The notes below the pieces were generated by a model. The model did no database searches, was not told the origin of the DNA, and was given only the letters and a program-made list of their open reading frames with translations. Of a DNA stretch of 36,568 nucleotides, positions 28,169 to 36,568 are shown piece after piece. The stretch is taken from positions 1 through 36,568 of the forward strand of contig JADFZD010000003.1 in NCBI GenBank assembly GCA_015232705.1, given 5' to 3'. Origin of the DNA: Magnetococcales bacterium (GTDB lineage: Bacteria; Pseudomonadota; Magnetococcia; Magnetococcales; Magnetaquicoccaceae). A program made the translations under genes and the position numbers. Numbering within the stretch: position 1 is the first letter of the stretch; every line of letters starts with the position of its first letter.

Positions 28169-31051
28169 TCAACACGACTGGAGGCTGTTTTGATCATTTT
28201 CTGCAAATTCCTCCAGAATCTTGTCTACAAATTGCAACAGGATCGGCAGATCGACGACAATCTCATCTTTCCTGCGATCCCCGTTATGACACGGAACAAC
28301 GAGATGTCGGCAACCATTCATGGCCGCATAGATGGCATGATAGGTGCGGATCAGTGGCGTATAAGGAATCACTTCGATCAATGTGGTTCCAGGTTGCGCA
28401 AACACGATGTTGACGGTTCCGGCCCCGGGTGGCGTAATGATCAATCGGGCACTGTTGATGATCTCCAGCTTTTCCTTCATGTTGCGTGTCTCCATATGGA
28501 CAACCTGGAAACCCCGCGCCTGGAGCACCATTTCCAATTGCGCTTCATTGATGATCCGATCTCGGGATGTGTCTCCATTGTTGCTCAGATTTCTTCGCGA
28601 AAGATATAGAAGACTCTTGGGCAAAACGGAGGTATCCACGCCAAAGGCCGGCAGCAGATTTTCCCGCAACCAGGAAAACTCCTGCCATGAATGGCTCATG
28701 GGGGCAATGATGGAGGGGAAGATCAAGTTCTTGACATGGAGCATTCTGCCCGTGAACAGACGAATGCGGTCCGAGGTGATACCCAGGGCATTGAGTGTCT
28801 CCTCCTGAAACGACAACAACGGCGCACGCACGATCACAGGCAGAGAGCGCAGTTCCGGAATCTCCGTCAGGCACCACAATCTGGGCAACATCTCCACGAA
28901 CCAGTGGTGGTAATTGGCCCAGGATGCCCCACTCAACAGAATGGCGGGACCCTCTTCGTATTGATCCGTCCCATGGTCCACGTAGTAATTGACCTCCAGG
29001 GATCCAGGAAAAGTGGTCTCGCCGTCCCACCCTGTCCCCACATGGATGTCGAAGGTCTGGTTTCTCCTGGTACCATTATATCCCCACCAGGGTAGGGTAT
29101 TGTGAGTAAACTCCTTGTTGTGGAAACTCTCTTCCATCAGGATTTGCCGATCCAGAAACACCCCGAATCCTGGAAATTCAATGCGCACGTTTTCGAGTTT
29201 GGCAATAAAGGGGGGATGGGATCGAATGCGTTCCGCCTGCATATCAAAATTGTGCAACAACGCCCCATAATCGATCTCGCTGTATGGAAACCACGCCCCA
29301 AAACCGGCCTCGTGAAACCGATCCTGGTAACCCGGCTTTTGGAGGTGATGACCAGGCGTGCGAATGGTGGGTTGAAATGCGTTCCGATCGGCAAAGTGCG
29401 CGCACACATTGCCGTCTTCATGCAACAATCTCTCTGGCAAGACCTGACGACACCATTTTTTGACAGAAACATACGAAAAGGCGACGAGTTTGGCCTCCTG
29501 TGAGACTTCCGGACGCCCCCCAACCGGCTGCTGCCGCAGAAATGTGTCAAGGCGGTGGATGATCTTTTCCTCCGCGTAGTTCTCGCGGGCAAAGGTGGTA
29601 CCTTTGCTGCGGATCTCTTCCGCTTCATCCCGATGCGCGACCAGGAATTGCGCAATGCCGCGCAACTCATTCAGGGTGGAAAATTCCAGGTAGTGTTCTC
29701 CAGGGACAAAACAGGCGTGCATGTTCGGTGTCGCTTCATGCACCACCAATCCACCGCCGCGCATGACCTCAAAGCACCAGTCAGTGGCCGGAGCCGACTG
29801 CCTCTCGTTGCCAGCAAAGAAAAGATGACAAGGTTCTTCCGCCAGTTCACGCCAGTACCCCAGTTGCGCTTCCGTGTTGAGATGACGCAACTCGGGCTTG
29901 CGCAAAATACGCACTCCGGCATGGTTGGCCGCGGACATCCACAGCCGACTGTAACCCGTGTCGTGACCCGAAAACACCATATCTGGTGTCAAGGGGCGCG
30001 TGTGGATGGCACGTTTTTCCGGCTGAGGCAGGGGCAGATGCAGGATCTTGCCCGCAAAAGCCGGATCATCCCAGACAGGCAAGGCAGGCACTGTGACATC
30101 CAGAAAAAAATCAATCAACCTCGATGCCTTGAGGAGAAGTGACGACTCGACCGAAGCGGCATCCAGCAGCACCGTGGCCAACTTCATGTCGGGCATTTCA
30201 AATCGCAAGAGGGTGAGCATTTCTTCGAGAGCCGGACGCGACAAATAGCCGGTACTGCGCGTCAGAACCATCTCCTCTTCCAGAATCAAAAGTTCGGCCT
30301 TTTGTTGCTGGCAGGTGATGCTGACCCGTCGATAATCATCGATCAGATCCGCGCCTTGGATCAGACACAGTTCAGCCTGCCAGCCATAGGCGCACATGGC
30401 CGCCACGAGTCGCTGTTCGACATGGAAAGGACGTGGCCAGGTCTGACCCGAAAAGATCGCTTCCCGCCGCACCACGACGACACGTCGCCGCTCTCTGGGC
30501 TGTCCGGTCAAAGGAAGAATCAAACGTGACGGATCCCGACCCTGCCGCCGCATCTGCTCCAGCGACAACTCCGGAGGCACTCGATTCCAATCGTCCATAT
30601 CCGGCAGAATCGACCGGAAGCGCGGAACCGTATCCCGCAAGATTCCTAACAGAATCTCGGGAGCAAAGGGATATGGATTGTCGATCACCGGATTGAAAAG
30701 ATAAGTCAGCAGAGGCGCTATGAACTGATCGAACAACAACGCCTGATCGGTACTTGGAAAATCATCCACCTGCATCCTGAGGGCGACACTTCGATTCACC
30801 TCATCCGGGTTGTTATAAAGTGAACCTCCGAGTCTGAGGGCAATCGAGATGAGCGGATGGGAATATCCCTTATTGGCCAACACCATGGCAATAATATAGG
30901 CAGATCGTACCCGAATTCGTGGAACCATCAGGTGTTGAATGGTCAAGTACAACTCATCAGGATTGTTTTGCCTGTTCTGCAGATAATCAATCAACGCGGA
31001 AGGATCGTCTTCTATATCCAGACGCAAAACCGTTTTTAAAAAGTTCTCCAC
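28169..31051 (-). CDS. Large (960 aa) glycosyltransferase: N-terminal putative GT-like region + C-terminal GT61-like (DUF563) domain
   Basis: C-terminal half: ASWANYHHWFVEMLPRLWCL...LLYLSRRNLSNNGDTSRDRIINEAQLEMVLQARGFQVVHMETRNMKEKLEIINSARLIITPPGAGTVNIVFAQPGTTLIEVIP (GT61-like). Mid region RGGGLVVHEATPNMHACFVPGEHYLEFSTLNELRGIAQFLVAHRDEAEEIRSKGTTFARENYAEEKIIHRL resembles a CgeB/GT-B C-terminus. Confidence 0.78.
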   Translation of the reverse strand: MENFLKTVLRLDIEDDPSALIDYLQNRQNNPDELYLTIQHLMVPRIRVRSAYIIAMVLANKGYSHPLISIALRLGGSLYNNPDEVNRSVALRMQVDDFPSTDQALLFDQFIAPLLTYLFNPVIDNPYPFAPEILLGILRDTVPRFRSILPDMDDWNRVPPELSLEQMRRQGRDPSRLILPLTGQPRERRRVVVVRREAIFSGQTWPRPFHVEQRLVAAMCAYGWQAELCLIQGADLIDDYRRVSITCQQQKAELLILEEEMVLTRSTGYLSRPALEEMLTLLRFEMPDMKLATVLLDAASVESSLLLKASRLIDFFLDVTVPALPVWDDPAFAGKILHLPLPQPEKRAIHTRPLTPDMVFSGHDTGYSRLWMSAANHAGVRILRKPELRHLNTEAQLGYWRELAEEPCHLFFAGNERQSAPATDWCFEVMRGGGLVVHEATPNMHACFVPGEHYLEFSTLNELRGIAQFLVAHRDEAEEIRSKGTTFARENYAEEKIIHRLDTFLRQQPVGGRPEVSQEAKLVAFSYVSVKKWCRQVLPERLLHEDGNVCAHFADRNAFQPTIRTPGHHLQKPGYQDRFHEAGFGAWFPYSEIDYGALLHNFDMQAERIRSHPPFIAKLENVRIEFPGFGVFLDRQILMEESFHNKEFTHNTLPWWGYNGTRRNQTFDIHVGTGWDGETTFPGSLEVNYYVDHGTDQYEEGPAILLSGASWANYHHWFVEMLPRLWCLTEIPELRSLPVIVRAPLLSFQEETLNALGITSDRIRLFTGRMLHVKNLIFPSIIAPMSHSWQEFSWLRENLLPAFGVDTSVLPKSLLYLSRRNLSNNGDTSRDRIINEAQLEMVLQARGFQVVHMETRNMKEKLEIINSARLIITPPGAGTVNIVFAQPGTTLIEVIPYTPLIRTYHAIYAAMNGCRHLVVPCHNGDRRKDEIVVDLPILLQFVDKILEEFAENDQNSLQSC

Positions 31052-31188
31052 GGTGTCAATCTCCGTAAATTTTCAAGATGGCGGGAGAATCCCCTCACCC
31101 CCTCCCGAAAAACTCCCTTTCGGACGCTCCTCGGCAATGTGCCAAAAACAGGCTGAATCAACCCATGCTCACCAACCGATGCAGGGAA

Positions 31189-32991
31189 TCACACCTCCCA
31201 AAGGTCCGGATGCCTGTTGTCGCGCATCTCGGCGTCTGGCAGAAAGGGAGCGAGGTTTTCCAATCTCGGCGAAACCATGGTACCATCGGCCAGTTTGCGG
31301 GCAGAGAGTTTCGGACTGAAGGGTTGCGACGGATCCACCACCACCTCACAAAACAGTGGCCCCTCCCACGCAAGAATCTCTGGCAAAGTTGCGTTCAACG
31401 CCTCCCGACTGTCCAGACGTCTGTAAGAAAGGCCGAATCCTGCGGCCAACCGTTCAAAATCCGGAAACTCCACACCGGTCTCCGGATTGAATCCCATCAA
31501 CCCATCCGCAAAATAAGCATGCTGGGTTTGGGAAATCGAATGATAGCCCCCATTGTTGATCACAAAGATCCGAACCGGCAGGCGCAGCGTGACCAGGGTC
31601 TGCAACTCCTGAAGATTCATCATGATGCTGCCGTCACCTGCCAGACAGATGACCGGTTGGCGATCCAAGGCCAGGCAGGCTCCGATGGCTGCCGGCAGAT
31701 CATACCCCATCCCCGCTGACCCGGAGTTGGTAAACAGACGCTGATCAGGACGCACGACGAAAGCCTGAAAGGTCATGACACAGGCCGAACCGTTGGCACA
31801 TACAATCGTCTCGCCTCCGGCAAGCGCCAGGGAAAGCTCTTTGACGAATTGATAGGGATTCAAAGGTCGGTTGCCGCGATAACTTTCCAGCACCACGGGA
31901 TACCGGGCACGCCGCTCCAAACACCAGGAGAGCCAATCAGACCAATGCGCGTTGCGCTGCCTGGCCTCTTTTGTCCACCAGGGAACCCATTGGGTCAGGT
32001 CAGCATGGATGGGAAGATCAATACGCAGGGTAGGCTTGATCAATTCCAATGCATCGACATCCACCATGACGATCCAGGCCCGATCGGCAAAATTCTCCCA
32101 ACTGTAGCTGATTTGCCGAATATTGAGTCGGCAACCAAGGACAAGCAGAAAATCGGCATTCTGTACCGCGATGTTGCCGGCACGATCTCCGACGGTTCCT
32201 GGACGACCCACATAACAAGGATGCGCATCTTCCACCAGATCGTGGGCATTCCAGGCCGTCACCAGCGGAACACCCATTCGGGCAGACCAGTCGCGCAAGA
32301 TCGCCTGGGTCCCGGAACGGGTCACCCCGGTCCCAAGCAGAATCACCGGACGACGGGCTTCCTGAAACCGGGCCAACAAGCTTCTGCCCGCCGCCTCCAC
32401 GTCGGCGTGTTCCATCCAGTTGGGTGCGCACGGCAACGCATACCCTTGCAGACTTCCCTCCTCCACCAGCGCCCCCTGCACATCCACCGGCACGTCAAGC
32501 CACACGGGTCCGAAACGTCCCTCCCAGGCTGCATGCCAGGCTCTCTCCAGATGATGACGAATGGTGCGCGGATCGCTGATCAAAGCGCTGTATTTGGTGA
32601 TCGGGGCAACCATGGCGAGAATATCGGCCTCCTGATCACCCAACTGTCGGGCCCGCGAGGCGTAACGCGCCAGACAAGTGGCGTATTTGACCTGCCCGGA
32701 AACGACAAACATCGGAATCGAGTCGGTCCAGGCTCCGAAAACACCGGTAATGGCATTGGTTCCACCCGGACCCGTGGTGACGTTGACCAACGGAATTCTT
32801 CCGGATGCCCGATAGTACCCCTCTGCCGCAATGGCACAGGCCTGTTCATGGTGGTTGAAAATACAACTCAAACCCGGATGACGACCCAATGCATCGTTGA
32901 GGTGCATCGCACCGCCTCCGGTCACCATGAAAACATGACGTACCCCTTTGTCCGCCAACCAGCGGGCGATATAATCCGCGACTCTGATCAT
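31189..32991 (-). CDS. Thiamine diphosphate-dependent acetolactate synthase-like enzyme
   Basis: MIRVADYIARWLADKGVRHVFMVTGGGAMHLNDALGRHPGLSCIFNHHEQACAIAAEGYYRASGRIPLVNVTTGPGGTNAITGV; CLAGDGSIMMNLQELQTLVTLRLPVRIFVINNGGYHSI ThDP motif. Confidence 0.9.
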   Translation of the reverse strand: MIRVADYIARWLADKGVRHVFMVTGGGAMHLNDALGRHPGLSCIFNHHEQACAIAAEGYYRASGRIPLVNVTTGPGGTNAITGVFGAWTDSIPMFVVSGQVKYATCLARYASRARQLGDQEADILAMVAPITKYSALISDPRTIRHHLERAWHAAWEGRFGPVWLDVPVDVQGALVEEGSLQGYALPCAPNWMEHADVEAAGRSLLARFQEARRPVILLGTGVTRSGTQAILRDWSARMGVPLVTAWNAHDLVEDAHPCYVGRPGTVGDRAGNIAVQNADFLLVLGCRLNIRQISYSWENFADRAWIVMVDVDALELIKPTLRIDLPIHADLTQWVPWWTKEARQRNAHWSDWLSWCLERRARYPVVLESYRGNRPLNPYQFVKELSLALAGGETIVCANGSACVMTFQAFVVRPDQRLFTNSGSAGMGYDLPAAIGACLALDRQPVICLAGDGSIMMNLQELQTLVTLRLPVRIFVINNGGYHSISQTQHAYFADGLMGFNPETGVEFPDFERLAAGFGLSYRRLDSREALNATLPEILAWEGPLFCEVVVDPSQPFSPKLSARKLADGTMVSPRLENLAPFLPDAEMRDNRHPDLWEV

Positions 32992-33125
32992 CCCTCTGCT
33001 CGATCCTTGCCATCCTTATGAAGAAAATACATCTCCGACACGCCTCGACCTTTCTGGTGCGAATCAACCGCACCCAACAACCTGGGATGCCGGTCCAGCC
33101 ACTCAGTACGGTTGAACCGCCAGGA
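32988..33125 (-). pseudogene. Putative C-terminal remnant of a truncated gene upstream of the ThDP enzyme
   Basis: Open frame without upstream start, SWRFNRTEWLDRHPRLLGAVDSHQKGRGVSEMYFLHKDGKDRAEG*; its TGA overlaps the next ATG (ATGA), as in a translationally coupled operon. Confidence 0.35.
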
Positions 33126-33423
33126 TCAGAACTCCCGGAGTAGCATCCGATCCCAACGGTGGGAGATGGACGATTTCAATCAATATACCGTAATCACACT
33201 CATGACGCCATGCTCACAGGATCAGTCGGCAGAGATCCTGACCAACTTCAGCTTGATGGGGACTGAACTCCGACCATTCCATGGTATCTGGCGACAAACG
33301 CCAGAAGACTATAATAAATACATCTTTATCATATTTTAATCATCAATAGAATAAAACAACACCCAAAGATTTGGTGTAAACGCATGATATATTCTTGTTA
33401 AGTTTTGCCATGATACGCCAACA

Positions 33424-33527
33424 GACGATCAGAATCGTCGAAGCCCAGTTCCCTAAATTGCTTCGCTATGTGGCGGCCCATCCATGGCCCGCATCGGTTG
33501 TCAGGCCATTGCCAAACAGCCTCTTAA
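33424..33527 (+). repeat. Modular multi-hairpin intergenic element, copy C (partial)
   Basis: gacgat-caga-atcgtc; taaattgcttcgctatg; gcggcccatccatggcccgcatcgg (shares catccatggcccgcatcgg with copy A); ccattgccaaacagcctcttaa (shares acagcctcttaa with copy B). Confidence 0.65.
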
Positions 33528-33812
33528 TCTGGAGTTCGACACACGCTTTGCTGGCCGGATCGAGCACCAAACCAGTGGGATTTCATGTGACAAGAAGCAA
33601 CGCATTCTTGATATCTTGCTCGAAAACGATTGCAAAACCCTCTTAAAAAAAATATGCTGTATCACAGCAACATGCATTCATACCTACAAAATTGCAGACT
33701 CATTTGATCTTGCAAACTTTGCCATTTCACGAATAAATACGTTATAACAAACAACTTATAATTGTAATATATTTTAATGTAATTCAGAACATCAAGTAAA
33801 GGAGTTCCCAAG

Positions 33813-36568
33813 ATGAGTCGCAACGCCTCTACACTGAATTCGCCTCCTCCCCAGGAATTGCCGGATATCGATTTTTTGCTTCAGGGAGCGTTCGTTCGCA
33901 CCGGAGACCACCTCCTCATCCAGAAAGAGTCGGGGGACCGTCTGCTGCTTGAGGATTATTTTGCCCAAGATGTCCGACCCGCGCTCCAGGCACCCAATGG
34001 CGCCCTGCTTTTGGCCGAAACCGTGGAACTCCTGACACAACAAACCAAGCCGGGCACCCTCGTCGCCGGACCGAGCATGCATGTCGATGCCCCACCCAAC
34101 ATCGGTACCAGTACGAAATTGGTGGGTCATGTCACAGCCACCGGACCGGATGGCGTCAGTCGAACCCTTCAGGAAGGAAGCCCGGTCCACCCCAAAGATG
34201 TCATCAAGACGGACAAAGGCGCCTCGGTTCTGTTCAAGTTCGTGGATGGTACGGAGTTCCAACTGAGCAATCAGGCCCAGGCGGTACTCGACAAGTACCA
34301 ATTCGCTCCCGAAGAAAAACAGGGCGCCTTCGAAGCCACGGTCGTCCGAGGAATTTTTCGCTATCAAAGCGGTGAACTGGCCTTCCAGCATCCAGGTCAA
34401 CACTCACTGATCAAAACCCCAACCGCCATGATCGGCGTGCGCGGCAGTGAATTGTCGGGTGAGGTCGCTGAGGATGGTTCCACCACGGTGGTGCACTCCT
34501 CGGGAATTCTGGATATTTCAGATGCCTCGGGTCGCGAAACGGTTACCCTGTTGGAACCTGGTACTGCCACCTCCGTCACCTTTGGCGCCGCATCACCCGC
34601 CCCGATTTTCCGTCCTACCACGCCATTTCTCAATCACCTGAAAAACAATCTCGACTTCGACCTGATCCGGGATCACGGCAGTGAGGGACGCAAAGAGGAT
34701 GGCAACAAGCCGCAGGAAAAAGGAGGGGGCAGCGAAGGAGTCAGTTCGTCCGTTGGCGATAAATCCCATGTCGCGGACGGAAAAACGGATCATGCTCCTG
34801 AAGGATCAGGAGTGGAGAAACTCTCTGCAGGACAAAATCAGTTGGTCACCCCAGGTGAAGCCATCAAGGATCCTTTGTCCGGAAAAGAAAAAGAGCTTTC
34901 ATCGCTTGCAACCAATGATCTTTTTCTGACCAGCCAAGCATGGACAACCACCAGCGAAAATGATTTGCACGCCGACAAAGGAAATGCTTATTCCAGTTGG
35001 ATGGCCGCAGGCGTACAACAGGATGAGGTCTATCGCCCCAGATTGACCAATTCCGACAGCCAGACCACCTCGGATACCATCTTACCGCCGACGTTGCCAA
35101 GCAAAACCGGTGTATTCCTGGATAGCCCGGTTGGCGGCGTGACCTATACCTCTGGCAGTATGACCGGCGTAACCACCAGTTCTGGTGGTTACGCCTACAA
35201 GCCTGGCGATATCGTAGTGTTCAAAATTGGCGATATCGTGCTCGGCAGCTCCCAGGGGCAAAGCTATGTGACCCCCGTAGACCTGGCGCCTTCCAAGAAC
35301 TCCAATACCATCGTCAACATTCTGAGACTCTTGCAAACTTTGGACTCGGACGGCAATCCGAACAACGGTATTCAGATCTCCGAGCAGGCCCAGGAGGCTG
35401 CCAAAGGGGTCACGGTGGATATCAACGCATCCATCGAGGAGTTTGGCTCCAACAATCAGTTGATCAGTCTGGTGAGCAATCCAGAGCTGTTCGATCCAGG
35501 ATTGCCACCCAAAGAGGGGTTGTTGTCTGCGGTCGAAGCGATGGCACACTTCAAAGAGACGCTCCAGGAGTTGGCGGATCTGGATGAAGGCCAACTCACC
35601 GATCTCTTGGAAGTACTCGACGAAGTCGATGGCGCGCTGAACGCATCAGCATCCGAAGTAAGCCATGACACCCTGCAGGCAAACGAGGATACGCCCTTCA
35701 GTTTCACCATCCAAACGTTGCTGGCCAATGATCGTATCACGAGCAATGTCACCTTGGAACTGATGCGGATCACCCAGCCGGCCCACGGCGTGATCGAAAT
35801 TTCTTCGGATGGCGGATTGGTCTATACTCCTCTATCCAATTATCACGGATCAGACAGTTTCAGTTATACCATTCCCGATGGCATCGGCGGTTATGTTACC
35901 GCCGAGGTCCAGATCGGGGTGACAGCCGTCAACGATGCTCCGATCTCGGCCAACAAAACGCTCACCCTGGCCGAGGATGGCCGCTTGACCCTCCAGGCCA
36001 GCGATTTCGGGTTTGCCGACATTGATGACAATACCCTCTCCTCGGTGACCATCACCAGTCTGCCCGGTTCGGGTACGCTCTGGCGAGACGCGAACCATGA
36101 CGGCACGCAAAATGCCGGCGAAACACTTGCCCAGGGTGCGACCATCACGGCGGCCCAGATCGCGGACAACGAACTGCTCTTCTCCCCGGTTGCCGATGCC
36201 AATGGCACGGGTTACGCCGCCATCGGCTTCACGGTAAGCGACGGGTTGCTCGCGAGTAGCGCCAGCACCCTGACCGTGGATGTCACCCCGGTCAACGATG
36301 CCCCGATCTCGGCCAACAAAACGCTCACCCTGGCCGAGGATGGCCGCTTGACCCTCCAGACCAGCGATTTCGGGTTTGCCGACAACGATGGCAATACCCT
36401 CTCCTCGGTGACCATCACCAGCCTGCCCGGCTCGGGTACGCTTTGGCGAGACGCGAACCATGACGGCACGCAAAATGCCGGCGAAACACTGGCCCAGGGT
36501 GCGACCATCACGGCGGCCCAGATCGCGGACAACGAACTGCTCTTCTCCCCGGTTGCCGATGCCAATGG
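33813..36568 (+). CDS. FecR-domain protein with cadherin-like/VCBS-type tandem repeats (giant surface or secreted adhesin), 3' end outside window
   Basis: ATG 33813 with aaaggag upstream; frame read through to the window end without a stop. FecR-like region VIKTDKGASVLFKFVDGTEFQLSNQAQAVLD...SLIKTPTAMIGVRGSEL. Cadherin-like units NEDTPFSFTIQTLLANDR...ITQPAHGVIEISSDGGLVYTPLSNYHGSDSFSYTI and NDAPISANKTLTLAEDGRLTLQASDFGFADIDDNTLSSVTITSLPGSGTLW. Confidence 0.88.
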   Translation, partial: MSRNASTLNSPPPQELPDIDFLLQGAFVRTGDHLLIQKESGDRLLLEDYFAQDVRPALQAPNGALLLAETVELLTQQTKPGTLVAGPSMHVDAPPNIGTSTKLVGHVTATGPDGVSRTLQEGSPVHPKDVIKTDKGASVLFKFVDGTEFQLSNQAQAVLDKYQFAPEEKQGAFEATVVRGIFRYQSGELAFQHPGQHSLIKTPTAMIGVRGSELSGEVAEDGSTTVVHSSGILDISDASGRETVTLLEPGTATSVTFGAASPAPIFRPTTPFLNHLKNNLDFDLIRDHGSEGRKEDGNKPQEKGGGSEGVSSSVGDKSHVADGKTDHAPEGSGVEKLSAGQNQLVTPGEAIKDPLSGKEKELSSLATNDLFLTSQAWTTTSENDLHADKGNAYSSWMAAGVQQDEVYRPRLTNSDSQTTSDTILPPTLPSKTGVFLDSPVGGVTYTSGSMTGVTTSSGGYAYKPGDIVVFKIGDIVLGSSQGQSYVTPVDLAPSKNSNTIVNILRLLQTLDSDGNPNNGIQISEQAQEAAKGVTVDINASIEEFGSNNQLISLVSNPELFDPGLPPKEGLLSAVEAMAHFKETLQELADLDEGQLTDLLEVLDEVDGALNASASEVSHDTLQANEDTPFSFTIQTLLANDRITSNVTLELMRITQPAHGVIEISSDGGLVYTPLSNYHGSDSFSYTIPDGIGGYVTAEVQIGVTAVNDAPISANKTLTLAEDGRLTLQASDFGFADIDDNTLSSVTITSLPGSGTLWRDANHDGTQNAGETLAQGATITAAQIADNELLFSPVADANGTGYAAIGFTVSDGLLASSASTLTVDVTPVNDAPISANKTLTLAEDGRLTLQTSDFGFADNDGNTLSSVTITSLPGSGTLWRDANHDGTQNAGETLAQGATITAAQIADNELLFSPVADAN
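35931..36568 (+). repeat. 363-bp (121-aa) near-identical in-frame tandem repeats, second copy cut by window edge
   Basis: Unit starts aacgatgctccgatctcggcc (35931) and aacgatgccccgatctcggcc (36294); only scattered substitutions and no indels over the overlapping part. Confidence 0.9.

Noticed and set aside
33792-34403. Minus-strand 203-aa ORF
   Set aside because: Antisense to the FecR-domain start of the plus-strand gene, which has a good RBS and domain motifs.
35850-36473. Minus-strand 207-aa ORF with internal repeats
   Set aside because: Its repeats mirror the tandem repeats of the real plus-strand cadherin-like protein.

Overview
Bacterial chromosomal window, probably Proteobacteria; I suspect but cannot prove a magnetotactic/Magnetococcales-type genome. 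From left to right: (i) the distal tail module of a prophage (1-4.5 kb) with a gpJ-like tail tip protein and two tail-fibre-type proteins ending in Peptidase_S74 intramolecular chaperone domains, one carrying 18 exact octapeptide repeats; (ii) tRNA-Thr(TGT) on the minus strand with its own intrinsic terminator; (iii) a two-sided transglutaminase / circularly permuted ATP-grasp / alpha-E locus (5.9-15.5 kb); (iv) a long minus-strand surface-polysaccharide or modified-sugar cluster (15.5-33.1 kb) with a C-methyltransferase, SDR epimerase, three radical SAM enzymes, HpcH/HpaI-like aldolase, GDPMH-like NUDIX, HAD-IIA phosphatase, rfbF-rfbG-rfbH, a 960-aa two-part glycosyltransferase with a GT61-like C-terminus and a ThDP acetolactate-synthase-like enzyme; (v) the N-terminal part of a FecR-domain, cadherin/VCBS-type repeat giant protein running off the right edge, which the ORF track missed because it has no stop in the window. 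The most unusual unexplained signal is a modular multi-hairpin intergenic element of about 100-145 nt, present in three multi-stem copies (12.9, 27.9 and 33.4 kb) plus single-stem fragments. The hairpin order is preserved, while the arms of one stem differ in sequence but keep pairing. All family calls are by eye from protein motifs; no database search was run.
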